Assembly: GCA_947462865.1 (NCBI GenBank)
Contig: CANHRW010000030.1
Location: 1 to 14,596, forward strand
DNA from: Bacteroidota bacterium
GTDB taxonomy: Bacteria > Bacteroidota > Bacteroidia > UKL13-3
Reading direction: 5' to 3'
DNA length: 14,596 nt
Of the stretch, positions 1-6,608 are shown one piece after another (position 1 is the stretch's first letter; the number at the start of each line of letters is the position of its first letter). Below the pieces are notes generated by a model. The model searched no databases. It was not told the origin of the DNA and saw nothing but the letters and a program-made list of their open reading frames with translations. The translations under genes and the position numbers were made by a program.

Positions 1-26
1 CGCTTCACGCGGCTTTTTCTTTCTTG

Positions 27-98
<72 letters not shown>

Positions 99-109
99 AT
101 ATAGGGATG

Positions 110-141
110 CAAATGTAGGACATTTGTTGAAACGAGCAAAA
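110..141 (-). promoter_or_regulatory. Promoter of tRNA-fMet (Bacteroidota type)
   Basis: On the minus strand TTTTG (137-141) is followed after exactly 19 bases by TACATTTG (110-117). This matches the known Bacteroidota sigma-A consensus, a TTTG -33 box and a TAnnTTTG -7 box. The -7 box ends 11 bases before the mature 5' end of the tRNA, so the leader to be trimmed by RNase P would be only a few bases. The tRNA is thus likely transcribed independently of the genes upstream. Confidence 0.85.
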
Positions 142-186
142 TAAAGTGTAAATTACATACTATAGGGTTGACCATCAAATGAATAG

Positions 187-420
187 TTATTTCATTTGCT
201 TCAATTGATGCAGAATTTCTTCCAAACCATTGCTTTTGATTTCGTAAAGTGTGTGCAATTGCATGCCCAATTTGCCGGGTGGCATGCCTTTTCTGTTGAA
301 CCACTCCAAATAAGAAACGGGTAAATTACTCAAAACAGTGCCTTTGTATTTACCAAAAGGCATTTTTTGTTCAACCAAACTTTTTAAAATTTCAGGGTTC
401 AGCCCCATTTCATTAGCCAT
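187..420 (-). CDS. DUF3820 family protein (small, function unknown)
   Basis: This is a 77-residue protein that I recognise as DUF3820-like. Diagnostic segments are MPFGKYKG (about 20-27), LP (33-34), YLEWF (37-41) and LYEIKSNGLEEIL (58-70). Members of this family are short cytoplasmic proteins with no firmly established biochemical role; some database entries call them putative quorum-sensing-regulated virulence factors, but nothing here supports that. It has no signal peptide or membrane segment. Its ATG overlaps the last 8 bases of the miaE-like gene, so the two are almost certainly cotranscribed and translationally coupled. It ends about 90 bases before the tRNA-fMet gene, which has its own promoter. 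Confidence 0.88.
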   Translation of the reverse strand: MANEMGLNPEILKSLVEQKMPFGKYKGTVLSNLPVSYLEWFNRKGMPPGKLGMQLHTLYEIKSNGLEEILHQLKQMK

Positions 421-994
421 GTACCGATTCTTTTTTTCCGTAGTTGATAATGACGCTGTGTTCGTATTCTAGCCATTCTTTCCAACGTTTGTCTACATCA
501 ATACCAGTTCCATACTTTTTGGCATAGCCCAAGAAGGTAGTATAATGTCCGGCCTCACTCACCATTAAATCGTGGTAGAATTGAGACAATTCTGGGTCGC
601 TGATATGTTTAGACAATACTTTAAAGCGTTCGCAACTTCTAGCTTCAATCAATGCAGAAAAAAATAAACGGTCTATAAACGATTGTTGACGACTACCATC
701 TTTTTTTAAAAATTTAATTAAGTCGTTCACATATTCATCTTTGCGCTCTCTGCCCAACTGAAAACCCCTTTGTTTAATGAGTTCATGTACCTGGTTAAAA
801 TGTTCTATTTCTTCTTTAGCAATGGCCAATAAATCGGTTACCAAATCAGGGTGTTCAGAATTTTGAGTAATCAAATAAATGGCATTGGTAGCAGCCTTTT
901 GCTCACACCAAGCATGGTCCGTCAGAATTTCTTCAATATTGGTCTCAACAATATTTACCCAACGTGGGTCGGTAGGAAGTTTTAAGCCTAACAT
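413..994 (-). CDS. miaE: tRNA-(ms[2]io[6]A)-hydroxylase, MiaE-like
   Basis: This 193-residue protein has the pattern of a ferritin-like di-iron monooxygenase. The likely metal ligands follow the E...ExxH...E...ExxH order: E31, E62-x-x-H65, E117 and E147-x-x-H150, spread over a predicted four-helix bundle. In characterised bacteria MiaE uses O2 to hydroxylate the isopentenyl group of 2-methylthio-N6-isopentenyladenosine at position 37 of tRNAs reading U-initial codons, acting after MiaA and MiaB in the cytoplasm. The length is slightly below that of gammaproteobacterial MiaE but suits Bacteroidota homologues. The ATG at 992-994 is preceded by a TAGATTTG -7 box. It overlaps the DUF3820 gene by 8 bases. 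The family assignment is firm; the exact substrate is inferred from the family. Confidence 0.9.
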   Translation of the reverse strand: MLGLKLPTDPRWVNIVETNIEEILTDHAWCEQKAATNAIYLITQNSEHPDLVTDLLAIAKEEIEHFNQVHELIKQRGFQLGRERKDEYVNDLIKFLKKDGSRQQSFIDRLFFSALIEARSCERFKVLSKHISDPELSQFYHDLMVSEAGHYTTFLGYAKKYGTGIDVDKRWKEWLEYEHSVIINYGKKESVHG

Positions 995-1011
995 AGTTGT
1001 AATTTCAGTTG

Positions 1012-1019
1012 CAAATCTA
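1012..1019 (-). promoter_or_regulatory. Putative -7 box of the miaE-DUF3820 operon
   Basis: TAGATTTG on the minus strand matches TAnnTTTG and ends 17 bases before the miaE start codon. The -33 region is poor: a T-run lies at the expected distance, and a TTGACG lies 26 bases upstream, which is too far for a normal spacer. The box is supported, but promoter strength is uncertain. Confidence 0.55.
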
Positions 1020-1067
1020 CCTGAATTAAGGAGTTAAAAAAGCGTCAATAAATGTTTTCTTTGTAGG

Positions 1068-2309
1068 GTGAAGTTTACTCAACATAAATTGTTAATCATT
1101 GGCTCGGTTTGGCCTGAACCCAATTCATCGGCTGCAGGTTTAAGAATGATGCAATTGATAGATCTTTTTCAGAAAGACCATTGGAAATTGGTTTTTGCAA
1201 GCACAGCTGGGCAAAGTGAATGGTCTGTGAATTTATCAGAATTGGGAATTGAAACAGAGACAATAGAACTCAATAACGCATCGTTTAACTTATTCTTGGA
1301 GCAATGTCAACCCAATGCCGTGTTGTTTGACCGATTTATGACCGAAGAACAATTTGGTTGGAGGGTTGCTGAAACTTGCCCACAAGCCATCCGCATTTTA
1401 GACACCGAAGACCTACATTTTTTAAGGGCCATTCGAACCCAAGAATGGAGGACTAAAACCAATGATTCAGAACCAAATTGGCACTTCAAAGCTTGTTTCA
1501 GAGAAATTGCGAGTATTTACCGTTGCGATTTGAGTTTAATCATTTCAAGTGCAGAAATGCAATTACTCACTCAAACCTTTGGTTTGAACCCTCAATTATT
1601 ACATTACCTGCCTTTATTATATGCATCACCCAATACGGCATTATTGCCAACTTACTCAGACAGAAAAGATTTTCTATTTATAGGGAATTTCTTGCACGAG
1701 CCCAATATGCAAACAGTGATAGAACTCAAAGAGAAAATTTGGCCGATGCTCCGTAAGAAAATTCCTGGGGTTCAACTTCATATTTATGGAGCATATCCTT
1801 CTCAAAAAGCTTTAGGATTGCAGAATGGCAAAGAACATTTTTGGGTACATGGGCGTGCAGATAATTTAGAAGAATGCATGCAATCTGCGCGTGTACTTTT
1901 AGCTCCCATCCCATTTGGAGCAGGTATCAAAGGGAAATTATTAGATGCCATGTGCAATGGTTTACCCTCTGTCACCAGTTCAATTGGTGCTGAAGGAATA
2001 GGAAATGCAAGCAATTGGCCAGGTTTTATTACAGACAATACCGATGATTTTGTTAGCGCTGCATGTCAATTATACACACAAGAAAATTGTTGGAAAGAGG
2101 CACAAGAGAAGGGTTTTGAACGCATTCTTGAGGCCTTTCATTTGAGTCATTTTGAATCAGCCTTTCACGGGCTATTGCATCAGTTCATTGTTACATTAAC
2201 ACAACACAGAAATCAAAATTTTATAGGCGCGCTATTGCAATACCATACTTTTCAAAGCAACAAATATTTTTCCAAATGGATTGAGGAGAAAAACAAAGAC
2301 CAACACTAA
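1068..2309 (+). CDS. Glycosyltransferase family 4 protein
   Basis: This 413-residue cytoplasmic or membrane-associated protein has a GT-B two-domain layout. The N-terminal Rossmann-like half starts KLLIIGSVWPEPNSSAAGLR (7-26). The C-terminal half begins near DFLFIGNFLHEPN (201-213) and contains the nucleotide-sugar segment LLAPIPFGAGIKGK (277-290) followed by LLDAMCNGLPSVTSS (291-305). The usual GT4 EX7E pair is altered here: A285 and D293 occupy the two glutamate positions, and the GAGIKGK form marks a known GT4 subgroup. About 45 residues at the C terminus lie beyond the expected fold. The start is GTG at 1068; no better in-frame start precedes it, and a TTTG sits 5 bases upstream. Acceptor and donor sugars cannot be read from sequence. 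It stands alone between miaE (divergent) and era. Confidence 0.85.
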   Translation: MKFTQHKLLIIGSVWPEPNSSAAGLRMMQLIDLFQKDHWKLVFASTAGQSEWSVNLSELGIETETIELNNASFNLFLEQCQPNAVLFDRFMTEEQFGWRVAETCPQAIRILDTEDLHFLRAIRTQEWRTKTNDSEPNWHFKACFREIASIYRCDLSLIISSAEMQLLTQTFGLNPQLLHYLPLLYASPNTALLPTYSDRKDFLFIGNFLHEPNMQTVIELKEKIWPMLRKKIPGVQLHIYGAYPSQKALGLQNGKEHFWVHGRADNLEECMQSARVLLAPIPFGAGIKGKLLDAMCNGLPSVTSSIGAEGIGNASNWPGFITDNTDDFVSAACQLYTQENCWKEAQEKGFERILEAFHLSHFESAFHGLLHQFIVTLTQHRNQNFIGALLQYHTFQSNKYFSKWIEEKNKDQH

Positions 2310-2344
2310 ACCAACCCGTTCAACACAATCCGCAAAATATTCTG

Positions 2345-2352
2345 TTACTTTG
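2345..2352 (+). promoter_or_regulatory. Weak -7-like box just before era
   Basis: TTACTTTG resembles TAnnTTTG with one mismatch and lies 4 bases before the era ATG. No TTG is present at the expected -33 distance. If used, the transcript would be nearly leaderless. Alternatively era is read from the glycosyltransferase transcript 47 bases upstream. Confidence 0.3.
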
Positions 2353-2356
2353 CAAC

Positions 2357-3238
2357 ATGTCTTTTAAATCAGGCTTTGTTGCCATCATCGGAAAACCCAA
2401 TGTAGGGAAATCTACTTTGCTCAATGCCCTCTTGGGCGAGAAACTGTCAATTGCTACTCAAAAAGCACAAACAACACGTCACCGCATCAAAGGCATTTAC
2501 AACACGCCTGAATGTCAAATCGTATTTTCAGATACTCCAGGAATTATTCAGCCTAAGTATAAATTGCAGGGCAGCATGATGAAATTTGTGAACGAAAGTT
2601 TGAGTGATTGCGATGCAGTTTTGTTCATGACTGATTTCAATGCTTACAATGAAGAACCTGAAATCATAGAAAAAATTAAAATGATTCAAACACCCATGAT
2701 TTGTGCCATCAATAAAATTGACGAACACACTCAGGAAGAGGTTGAACAAAAAATAGCTTTTTGGAAAGAATTAGGTATTTTTAAGTCCATTGTTCCGTGT
2801 TCTGCGAGTAACAAATTCAATGTAGATATACTCATTCAAAACTTGATGGAATACATGCCTCAGGGAGCACCATTTTATGAACAAGATCAATTGACCGATA
2901 AAAGTGAGCGCTTTGTGGCCTCAGAAATTATCCGCGAAAAAATCATGTTGCGTTACAAGGAAGAAATTCCTTATTCGGTTCAGGTAGAAATTGAAAGTTT
3001 CAAAGAAGAACCTCATATTATCCGCATTTCAGCTGTTATTTACGTCATGCGCGATTCTCAAAAAATTATTTTAATTGGCAAAGGAGGTATTGCCATTAAA
3101 AACATGGGCATTGCTGCAAGAAGAGACTTAGAATTGTTTTTTAAGAAGAAAATATTCTTAGAAACATTTGTCAAAGTTAAAGAAGATTGGCGCGACAACG
3201 ACCGTACCCTAAAGCAATTTGGATACGAGTCTGAATAA
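2357..3238 (+). CDS. era: GTPase Era
   Basis: This 293-residue Era has the normal length for the family. The GTPase domain shows G1 GKPNVGKS (12-19), the switch I segment TQKAQTTR (34-41), G3 DTPG (59-62), G4 NKID (119-122) and G5 SAS (149-151). The C-terminal KH domain follows, with the RNA-binding loop GKGGIAIKNMG at 241-251. Era binds the 3' end of 16S rRNA and assists 30S subunit maturation, coupling it to growth and the cell cycle. It is followed 81 bases later by der, a second ribosome-assembly GTPase, a pairing often seen in Bacteroidota. The start at ATG 2357 gives the canonical N terminus. Confidence 0.98.
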   Translation: MSFKSGFVAIIGKPNVGKSTLLNALLGEKLSIATQKAQTTRHRIKGIYNTPECQIVFSDTPGIIQPKYKLQGSMMKFVNESLSDCDAVLFMTDFNAYNEEPEIIEKIKMIQTPMICAINKIDEHTQEEVEQKIAFWKELGIFKSIVPCSASNKFNVDILIQNLMEYMPQGAPFYEQDQLTDKSERFVASEIIREKIMLRYKEEIPYSVQVEIESFKEEPHIIRISAVIYVMRDSQKIILIGKGGIAIKNMGIAARRDLELFFKKKIFLETFVKVKEDWRDNDRTLKQFGYESE

Positions 3239-3266
3239 ATGGCTGAATGCCTAAATCTCATTTAGA

Positions 3267-3299
3267 TTGCCCATAAACCAATTCTATTCATTAACTTCG
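3267..3299 (+). promoter_or_regulatory. Possible promoter of der
   Basis: TTG at 3267-3269 and TAACTTCG at 3292-3299 are separated by 22 bases. The -7 box matches TAnnTTTG except for T-to-C, the same deviation as in the rpmH promoter, but the spacer is longer than the 18-19 bases of the strong promoters in this window. A short inverted repeat (CTAAAT/ATTTAG, 3251-3265) lies just upstream. Confidence 0.4.
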
Positions 3300-3319
3300 C
3301 AGGCTAAAATTAACTGATT

Positions 3320-4630
3320 GTGGGAAATATTGTTGCCATTGTAGGAAGACCAAATGTAGGGAAATCAACTCTTTTCAACCGCATTTTAGGCGACCGTAAA
3401 GCCATTACTGATGACTTTAGCGGTGTTACCCGAGACAGACACTATGGCAAAGCCGAATGGCAAACCCGTGAATTTGTTTTGATAGATACAGGTGGCTATG
3501 TGCCTCATAGTGAAGACATATTTGAGTCTGCTATACGCGATCAAGTAAAAATTGCCATTGAAGAAGCAGATGTGTTGCTGTTTATGGTAGATGTGCAAAC
3601 TGGTGTAACCGATCTAGACCAAGCCTTTGCCAATTTGTTACGCAGGAGTAAGAAACCAGTTTTGTTGGTAACGAACAAGGTTGACTCCTTTGACAAAGAA
3701 TACGAAGCAGCCGAATTTTATAGCCTAGGTTTCAAAGAAATGTATTGCATTTCAAGTACCAGCGGGAGTGGCACCGGAGACCTCTTAGATGCTGTCATTT
3801 CAAAAATGCTACCTGAAGATTTGGTGGAGCAAGAAAGCATCGACCTCCCTAAAATTGCTGTTGTTGGAAGACCCAATGTAGGTAAATCCTCATTGGTAAA
3901 TGCCTTGTTAGGTCAAGACAGAAACATTGTAACTGAAATTGCAGGCACCACACGTGATGCCATCCATTCGCATTACAATTTGTACGGAAAAGAACTCGTT
4001 ATAGTAGATACTGCTGGTATTAGGCGCAAGAAAAAGGTAGAAGAAGACATTGAGTTTTATTCTGTCATGCGTTCATTGCGCTCTTTAGAAGATTGTGATG
4101 TAGCTATTTTGGTCATTGATGCCACTGTGGGACTAGACCAACAAGATTTAAACTTAGTAAATTTAGCAGTTAAAAACGGCAAGGGTTTATTATTGGTAGT
4201 TAATAAATGGGATTTAATTGAAAAGGATACCAAAACTGCCAGAACTTTTGAATTGGAAATCAAAGAAAAACTAAGGCCTTTTGATGATGTAAAAGTTTTG
4301 TTTGTTTCAGCTCAAGAGAAACAAAGAATTTTTAAAGTCATTGAAGAAGCTTTGCATGTGTTCGAAAACAGAACCAGACGAATTTCTACCAGTAAATTAA
4401 ACGATTTCTTCCAAGAAGTCATTGCGGCCTATCCGCCACCATCAGTTAAAGGTAAGTTTGTTAAAATTAAATATGTCACCCAATTGCCTGGCAGGAGCCC
4501 TAAGTTTGCCATGTTTTGTAACCTTCCACAGTATGTGAACGAGAGTTACAAACGTTATTTAGAAAACAAGTTGCGTGATGAATTTGATTTTACAGGCTGT
4601 CCAATTACCATTTATTTCAGAAAAAAATAG
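3320..4630 (+). CDS. der: Ribosome biogenesis GTPase Der (EngA)
   Basis: This 436-residue protein has the tandem-GTPase architecture unique to Der. GTPase 1 shows GRPNVGKS (9-16), DTGG (56-59) and TNKVD (118-122). GTPase 2 shows GRPNVGKS (183-190), DTAG (230-233), NKWD (295-298) and a VSA element near 329-331. The KH-like C-terminal domain spans about 355-436. Der acts in late 50S subunit assembly. The start is GTG at 3320: an in-frame TAA lies 9 bases upstream and the encoded N terminus matches the family exactly. The stop codon lies inside an inverted repeat that also covers the next promoter. Confidence 0.98.
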   Translation: MGNIVAIVGRPNVGKSTLFNRILGDRKAITDDFSGVTRDRHYGKAEWQTREFVLIDTGGYVPHSEDIFESAIRDQVKIAIEEADVLLFMVDVQTGVTDLDQAFANLLRRSKKPVLLVTNKVDSFDKEYEAAEFYSLGFKEMYCISSTSGSGTGDLLDAVISKMLPEDLVEQESIDLPKIAVVGRPNVGKSSLVNALLGQDRNIVTEIAGTTRDAIHSHYNLYGKELVIVDTAGIRRKKKVEEDIEFYSVMRSLRSLEDCDVAILVIDATVGLDQQDLNLVNLAVKNGKGLLLVVNKWDLIEKDTKTARTFELEIKEKLRPFDDVKVLFVSAQEKQRIFKVIEEALHVFENRTRRISTSKLNDFFQEVIAAYPPPSVKGKFVKIKYVTQLPGRSPKFAMFCNLPQYVNESYKRYLENKLRDEFDFTGCPITIYFRKK

Positions 4631-4647
4631 CCAAAGTTTGGTTATTT
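4625..4647 (+). repeat. Inverted repeat over der stop and lipoprotein -33 box
   Basis: AAATAGCCAAA (4625-4635) and TTTGGTTATTT (4637-4647) are inverted copies with one G-T wobble, separated by one base. In RNA the innermost pairs would open to give a small loop. The repeat contains the der stop codon (4628-4630) and the TTTG -33 box of the following gene (4637-4640). It could be a weak terminator for der, an operator, or chance. No T-tract follows. Confidence 0.35.
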
Positions 4648-4667
4648 GAATATCTCGTTTATATTTG
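4637..4667 (+). promoter_or_regulatory. Promoter of the small lipoprotein gene
   Basis: TTTG (4637-4640), a 19-base spacer and TATATTTG (4660-4667) match the Bacteroidota promoter consensus fully. The leader that follows is about 30 bases, A-rich, and without a Shine-Dalgarno sequence, which is the known arrangement for efficient translation in this phylum. Confidence 0.88.
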
Positions 4668-4700
4668 CACCGAATTTAGAAACAATAAATTTAAAACAAA

Positions 4701-4931
4701 ATGAAAAAAGTATTATCAATCGTTGCCGCTTCTGCTATGTTGGCTATCGTAGCTTGCGGTCCTTCTGCTGAAGAAAAAAAGAAAGCTGAAGAAAAGAAAA
4801 TCCAAGACAGCATCGAAGCTGCAACTCGCTTACAAGATTCAATCGCAGCTGAAGAAGCTAAGATGATGATGGGCGATTCAACTGCTACTGATACAGCTGC
4901 TGCTGCTACTACAACTGAAGCTGCTCACTAA
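4701..4931 (+). CDS. Small Ala/Thr-rich lipoprotein
   Basis: This is a 76-residue predicted lipoprotein. Lys2-Lys3 is followed by a hydrophobic stretch and a lipobox ending IVAC, giving a lipidated Cys19 after signal peptidase II. The mature part has a charged, probably helical segment (about 22-54, rich in E, K and A) in which QDSI occurs twice, at 35-38 and 45-48. A low-complexity Ala/Thr tail follows. No enzymatic domain is present. Codon choice is strongly skewed (mostly GCT for Ala, many ACT), and the gene has a perfect promoter and strong terminator of its own, so it is probably an abundant monocistronic envelope product. A role as a structural or periplasmic spacer lipoprotein is only a guess. 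Confidence 0.85.
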   Translation: MKKVLSIVAASAMLAIVACGPSAEEKKKAEEKKIQDSIEAATRLQDSIAAEEAKMMMGDSTATDTAAAATTTEAAH

Positions 4932-4949
4932 TCATTAGTTGAACACATT

Positions 4950-4983
4950 AAAAAAGAGTACCAAATTGGTGCTCTTTTTTTTT
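4950..4983 (+). terminator. Rho-independent terminator of lipoprotein gene
   Basis: A 13-bp stem pairs 4950-4962 (six A, then GAGTACC) with 4968-4980 (GGTGCTC, then T's), with one T-G wobble and a 5-base loop AAATT. It continues into a T-run up to 4983. It lies 19 bases after the lipoprotein stop codon. Confidence 0.88.
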
Positions 4984-5064
4984 GTACAATAGAAAATATA
5001 TAGTTGTGAATTGTCCTCAATTTCAGACTTTTATTAAAACTAGCCAGTCAAATACTAAAAATTA

Positions 5065-5095
5065 TTTGCAGAGATAAAAAATAACCCTATCTTCG
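5065..5095 (+). promoter_or_regulatory. Promoter of rpmH
   Basis: TTTG (5065-5068), a 19-base spacer and TATCTTCG (5088-5095) match the phylum consensus with one deviation (TTCG for TTTG). The box ends 21 bases before the rpmH ATG. The rest of the 185-base gap between the lipoprotein gene and rpmH, apart from the terminator, shows nothing I can identify. Confidence 0.78.
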
Positions 5096-5116
5096 CAGTC
5101 CTTAAATACAAAGGTC

Positions 5117-5278
5117 ATGGCACAACCAACATATAACCCTTCAGTTAGAAAAAGAAGAAACAAACACGGTTTTCGCGAAAGAATGGCAAGTGAATCCGGA
5201 AGAAAAGTAATCGCTGCTCGTAGAGCACGTGGACGCAAGAAACTCACTGTTTCTGACGAAAAAAGACACAAAAAGTAA
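5117..5278 (+). CDS. rpmH: 50S ribosomal protein bL34
   Basis: This 53-codon gene begins MAQPTYNPSVRKRRNKHGFR and continues ERMASESGRKVIAARRARGR, then KKLTVSDEKRHKK. The core KRRNKHGFRERM...GR.V.AARRARGRKKLTVSD is the bL34 signature. bL34 is a small basic protein buried in 23S rRNA of the large subunit. The N terminus (MAQPTYNPS) differs from the common MKRTFQPS form, with a short tail after the conserved TVSD. It has its own promoter and is followed by a terminator and then rnpA, keeping the widespread rpmH-rnpA order. Confidence 0.97.
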   Translation: MAQPTYNPSVRKRRNKHGFRERMASESGRKVIAARRARGRKKLTVSDEKRHKK

Positions 5279-5317
5279 ACCGGTTTTCGTAACCAGTTTA
5301 TGTTATCATAGTAGCTT

Positions 5318-5345
5318 AAATCCGGGTTTTCTCGGATTTTTTTTT
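5318..5345 (+). terminator. Rho-independent terminator between rpmH and rnpA
   Basis: AAATCCGGG (5318-5326) pairs with CTCGGATTT (5331-5339) in a 9-bp stem with one G-U pair and a TTTT loop. The T-run continues to 5345. A weaker hairpin, ACCGGTT/AACCAGT with loop TTCGT and one mismatch, lies directly after the rpmH stop at 5279-5297. The T-run ends 2 bases before the rnpA start codon, so this element should set how much rpmH transcription reaches rnpA. Confidence 0.85.
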
Positions 5346-5347
5346 GC

Positions 5348-5743
5348 ATGAAAACCAAGCAATTCACCAAGTTAGAACGCTTAAAGAGCAAGACAGCCAT
5401 TGAGGCCCTGTTTTTGCCTGATTGCCCCAAACTCAATTGTGCACCGTTTAGGATTGTTTGGAAAGCACAACCTGCATATGCAGGGGCGCCAGTCCAGGTA
5501 TTGATTATTTGTCCTAAAAAAAGATTCAAACGGGCACATACCCGTAACCGCATCAAACGGCAAATCAGAGAAATGTACAGGCAACACAAACACCTACTTT
5601 GGAATGTGCTAACACCTTTAAATCAAACATACTCGGTGGGTGTTTTTTATGCGGGCCCAGAAGAGATGGATTTTCAAAAAATGACAGCTGTTTTTTCTGT
5701 AGGCTTGTCTAAAATTGCTCTAACCATTGAAAAAGCTCATTAA
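5348..5743 (+). CDS. rnpA: Ribonuclease P protein component
   Basis: This 131-residue basic protein shows the RnpA signature KRFKRAHTRNRIKRQIRE (58-75), containing the RNR motif that contacts RNase P RNA, and the N-terminal substrate-binding segment FTKLERLKSK (6-15). It supports 5'-end maturation of tRNAs by the RNase P ribozyme. The start at ATG 5348 directly follows the rpmH terminator T-run, leaving no room for a usual leader; I see no promoter of its own with a proper -33 box. Its end overlaps yidD by 17 bases, consistent with the widely conserved rnpA-yidD pair. Confidence 0.95.
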   Translation: MKTKQFTKLERLKSKTAIEALFLPDCPKLNCAPFRIVWKAQPAYAGAPVQVLIICPKKRFKRAHTRNRIKRQIREMYRQHKHLLWNVLTPLNQTYSVGVFYAGPEEMDFQKMTAVFSVGLSKIALTIEKAH

Positions 5744-5948
5744 TTTTCCATTTATACTACTTGTTAAAATATACCAATGGGCAATTTCTCCCTTGTTGCC
5801 CAACAGTTGTAGGTATACACCAACATGCAGCCAATATACCATTGAGGCCATTCAAAAATATGGTCCATTTAAAGGAATTTGGTTAGGACTTAAACGCATT
5901 GGTAGGTGTGGTCCTTGGGGAGGCCATGGACACGATCCAATACCTTAA
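5727..5948 (+). CDS. yidD: Membrane protein insertion efficiency factor YidD
   Basis: This 73-residue protein carries the YidD signature: SCRYTPTCSQYTIEAI (27-42) with Cys28 and Cys34, and RCGPWGGHGHDPIP (60-73) with Cys61. An amphipathic or hydrophobic N-terminal helix (about 5-24) probably anchors it at the inner membrane. YidD helps insertion of membrane proteins together with YidC. The start is TTG at 5727, inside the end of rnpA; this gives the family's usual MKKL N terminus, and no ATG or GTG codon gives a full-length protein. The 17-base overlap suggests translational coupling with rnpA. Confidence 0.93.
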   Translation: MKKLINFPFILLVKIYQWAISPLLPNSCRYTPTCSQYTIEAIQKYGPFKGIWLGLKRIGRCGPWGGHGHDPIP

Positions 5949-5958
5949 TACTTTTATT

Positions 5959-6600
5959 ATGTTACAGATTAAGCAATTTGTTTTTAACGATTTTCAAGAA
6001 AATACATACGTATTATGGGACGATCAAGGCCAATGTATGCTTGTAGATCCAGGTTGTTATACTTTATCGGAACAACAAGCCCTTAAGACATTCATTGAGC
6101 TAGAGCAATTGAAACCTGTTTTATTGGTGAATACGCATTGTCATATAGACCATGTGTTGGGCAATGAGTTTGTGATGCAAACATGGAATTTACCTTTGCA
6201 CCTTCATCCAAAAGAATTACAAACCTACCGTGAAACCAGTCGTTGGGCTGATGTTTTTGGGATGAATGTGAATGCGATTCCTACAGACTTAGTTTTTATA
6301 GACGAAACTAAATCTTTGCTTTTGGGTAGGTATGCCTTTGAACTATTATTAACCCCAGGTCATTCTATTGCTTCTATGAGTTTTTATCAAAAAGAAAGCA
6401 ATTTGTTATTGGCTGGTGATGTATTGTTTCACAGAAGTATTGGTAGAACAGATTTACCAGGAGGTAATTTAAACGTTTTGCTCAATAGTATTGAAACCCA
6501 ATTCTGGAATTTACCAGAAAACTGTGTAGTATATAGCGGCCATGGTTCGCAAACTACCATTGGTGAAGAAAAATTATACAATCCTTTTCTAAATTCTTAA
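5959..6600 (+). CDS. MBL-fold metallo-hydrolase (glyoxalase II-like)
   Basis: This 213-residue cytoplasmic protein is from the metallo-beta-lactamase superfamily. The metal-binding set is visible: H60-C-H62-I-D64-H65, H135 (TPGH), D154 (LAGDVLF) and H195 (YSGHG). Together with its length, this resembles the YcbL-like glyoxalase II group, which hydrolyses thioesters such as S-lactoylglutathione; the true substrate here is unknown. I chose ATG 5959 rather than the upstream in-frame start at 5899: the extra 20 residues would overlap yidD and do not belong to the fold, whereas MLQIKQFVFN is the usual start. It lies 10 bases after yidD and 8 bases before the next small gene, so it is part of the rnpA operon. 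Confidence 0.9.
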   Translation: MLQIKQFVFNDFQENTYVLWDDQGQCMLVDPGCYTLSEQQALKTFIELEQLKPVLLVNTHCHIDHVLGNEFVMQTWNLPLHLHPKELQTYRETSRWADVFGMNVNAIPTDLVFIDETKSLLLGRYAFELLLTPGHSIASMSFYQKESNLLLAGDVLFHRSIGRTDLPGGNLNVLLNSIETQFWNLPENCVVYSGHGSQTTIGEEKLYNPFLNS

Positions 6601-6608
6601 TTTTGAAC

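Noticed and set aside
1..26. Possible terminator or second tRNA downstream of tRNA-fMet
   Set aside because: The 26 bases are too short to show a stem or another tRNA; nothing can be supported.
3251..3265. Short inverted repeat CTAAAT/ATTTAG between era and der
   Set aside because: Six base pairs, a 3-base loop and no T-run; too weak to call a terminator, and expected by chance in A/T-rich DNA.
5062..5589. A 175-codon open frame on the minus strand opposite rpmH and rnpA
   Set aside because: It lies wholly antisense to two firmly identified genes and their terminator, has no promoter, and its protein has no recognisable domain; it arises from the codon pattern of the genes opposite.
5899..5958. 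Upstream start for the metallo-hydrolase
   Set aside because: The added 20 residues lie mostly inside yidD in another frame and do not fit the fold; ATG 5959 gives the expected start.
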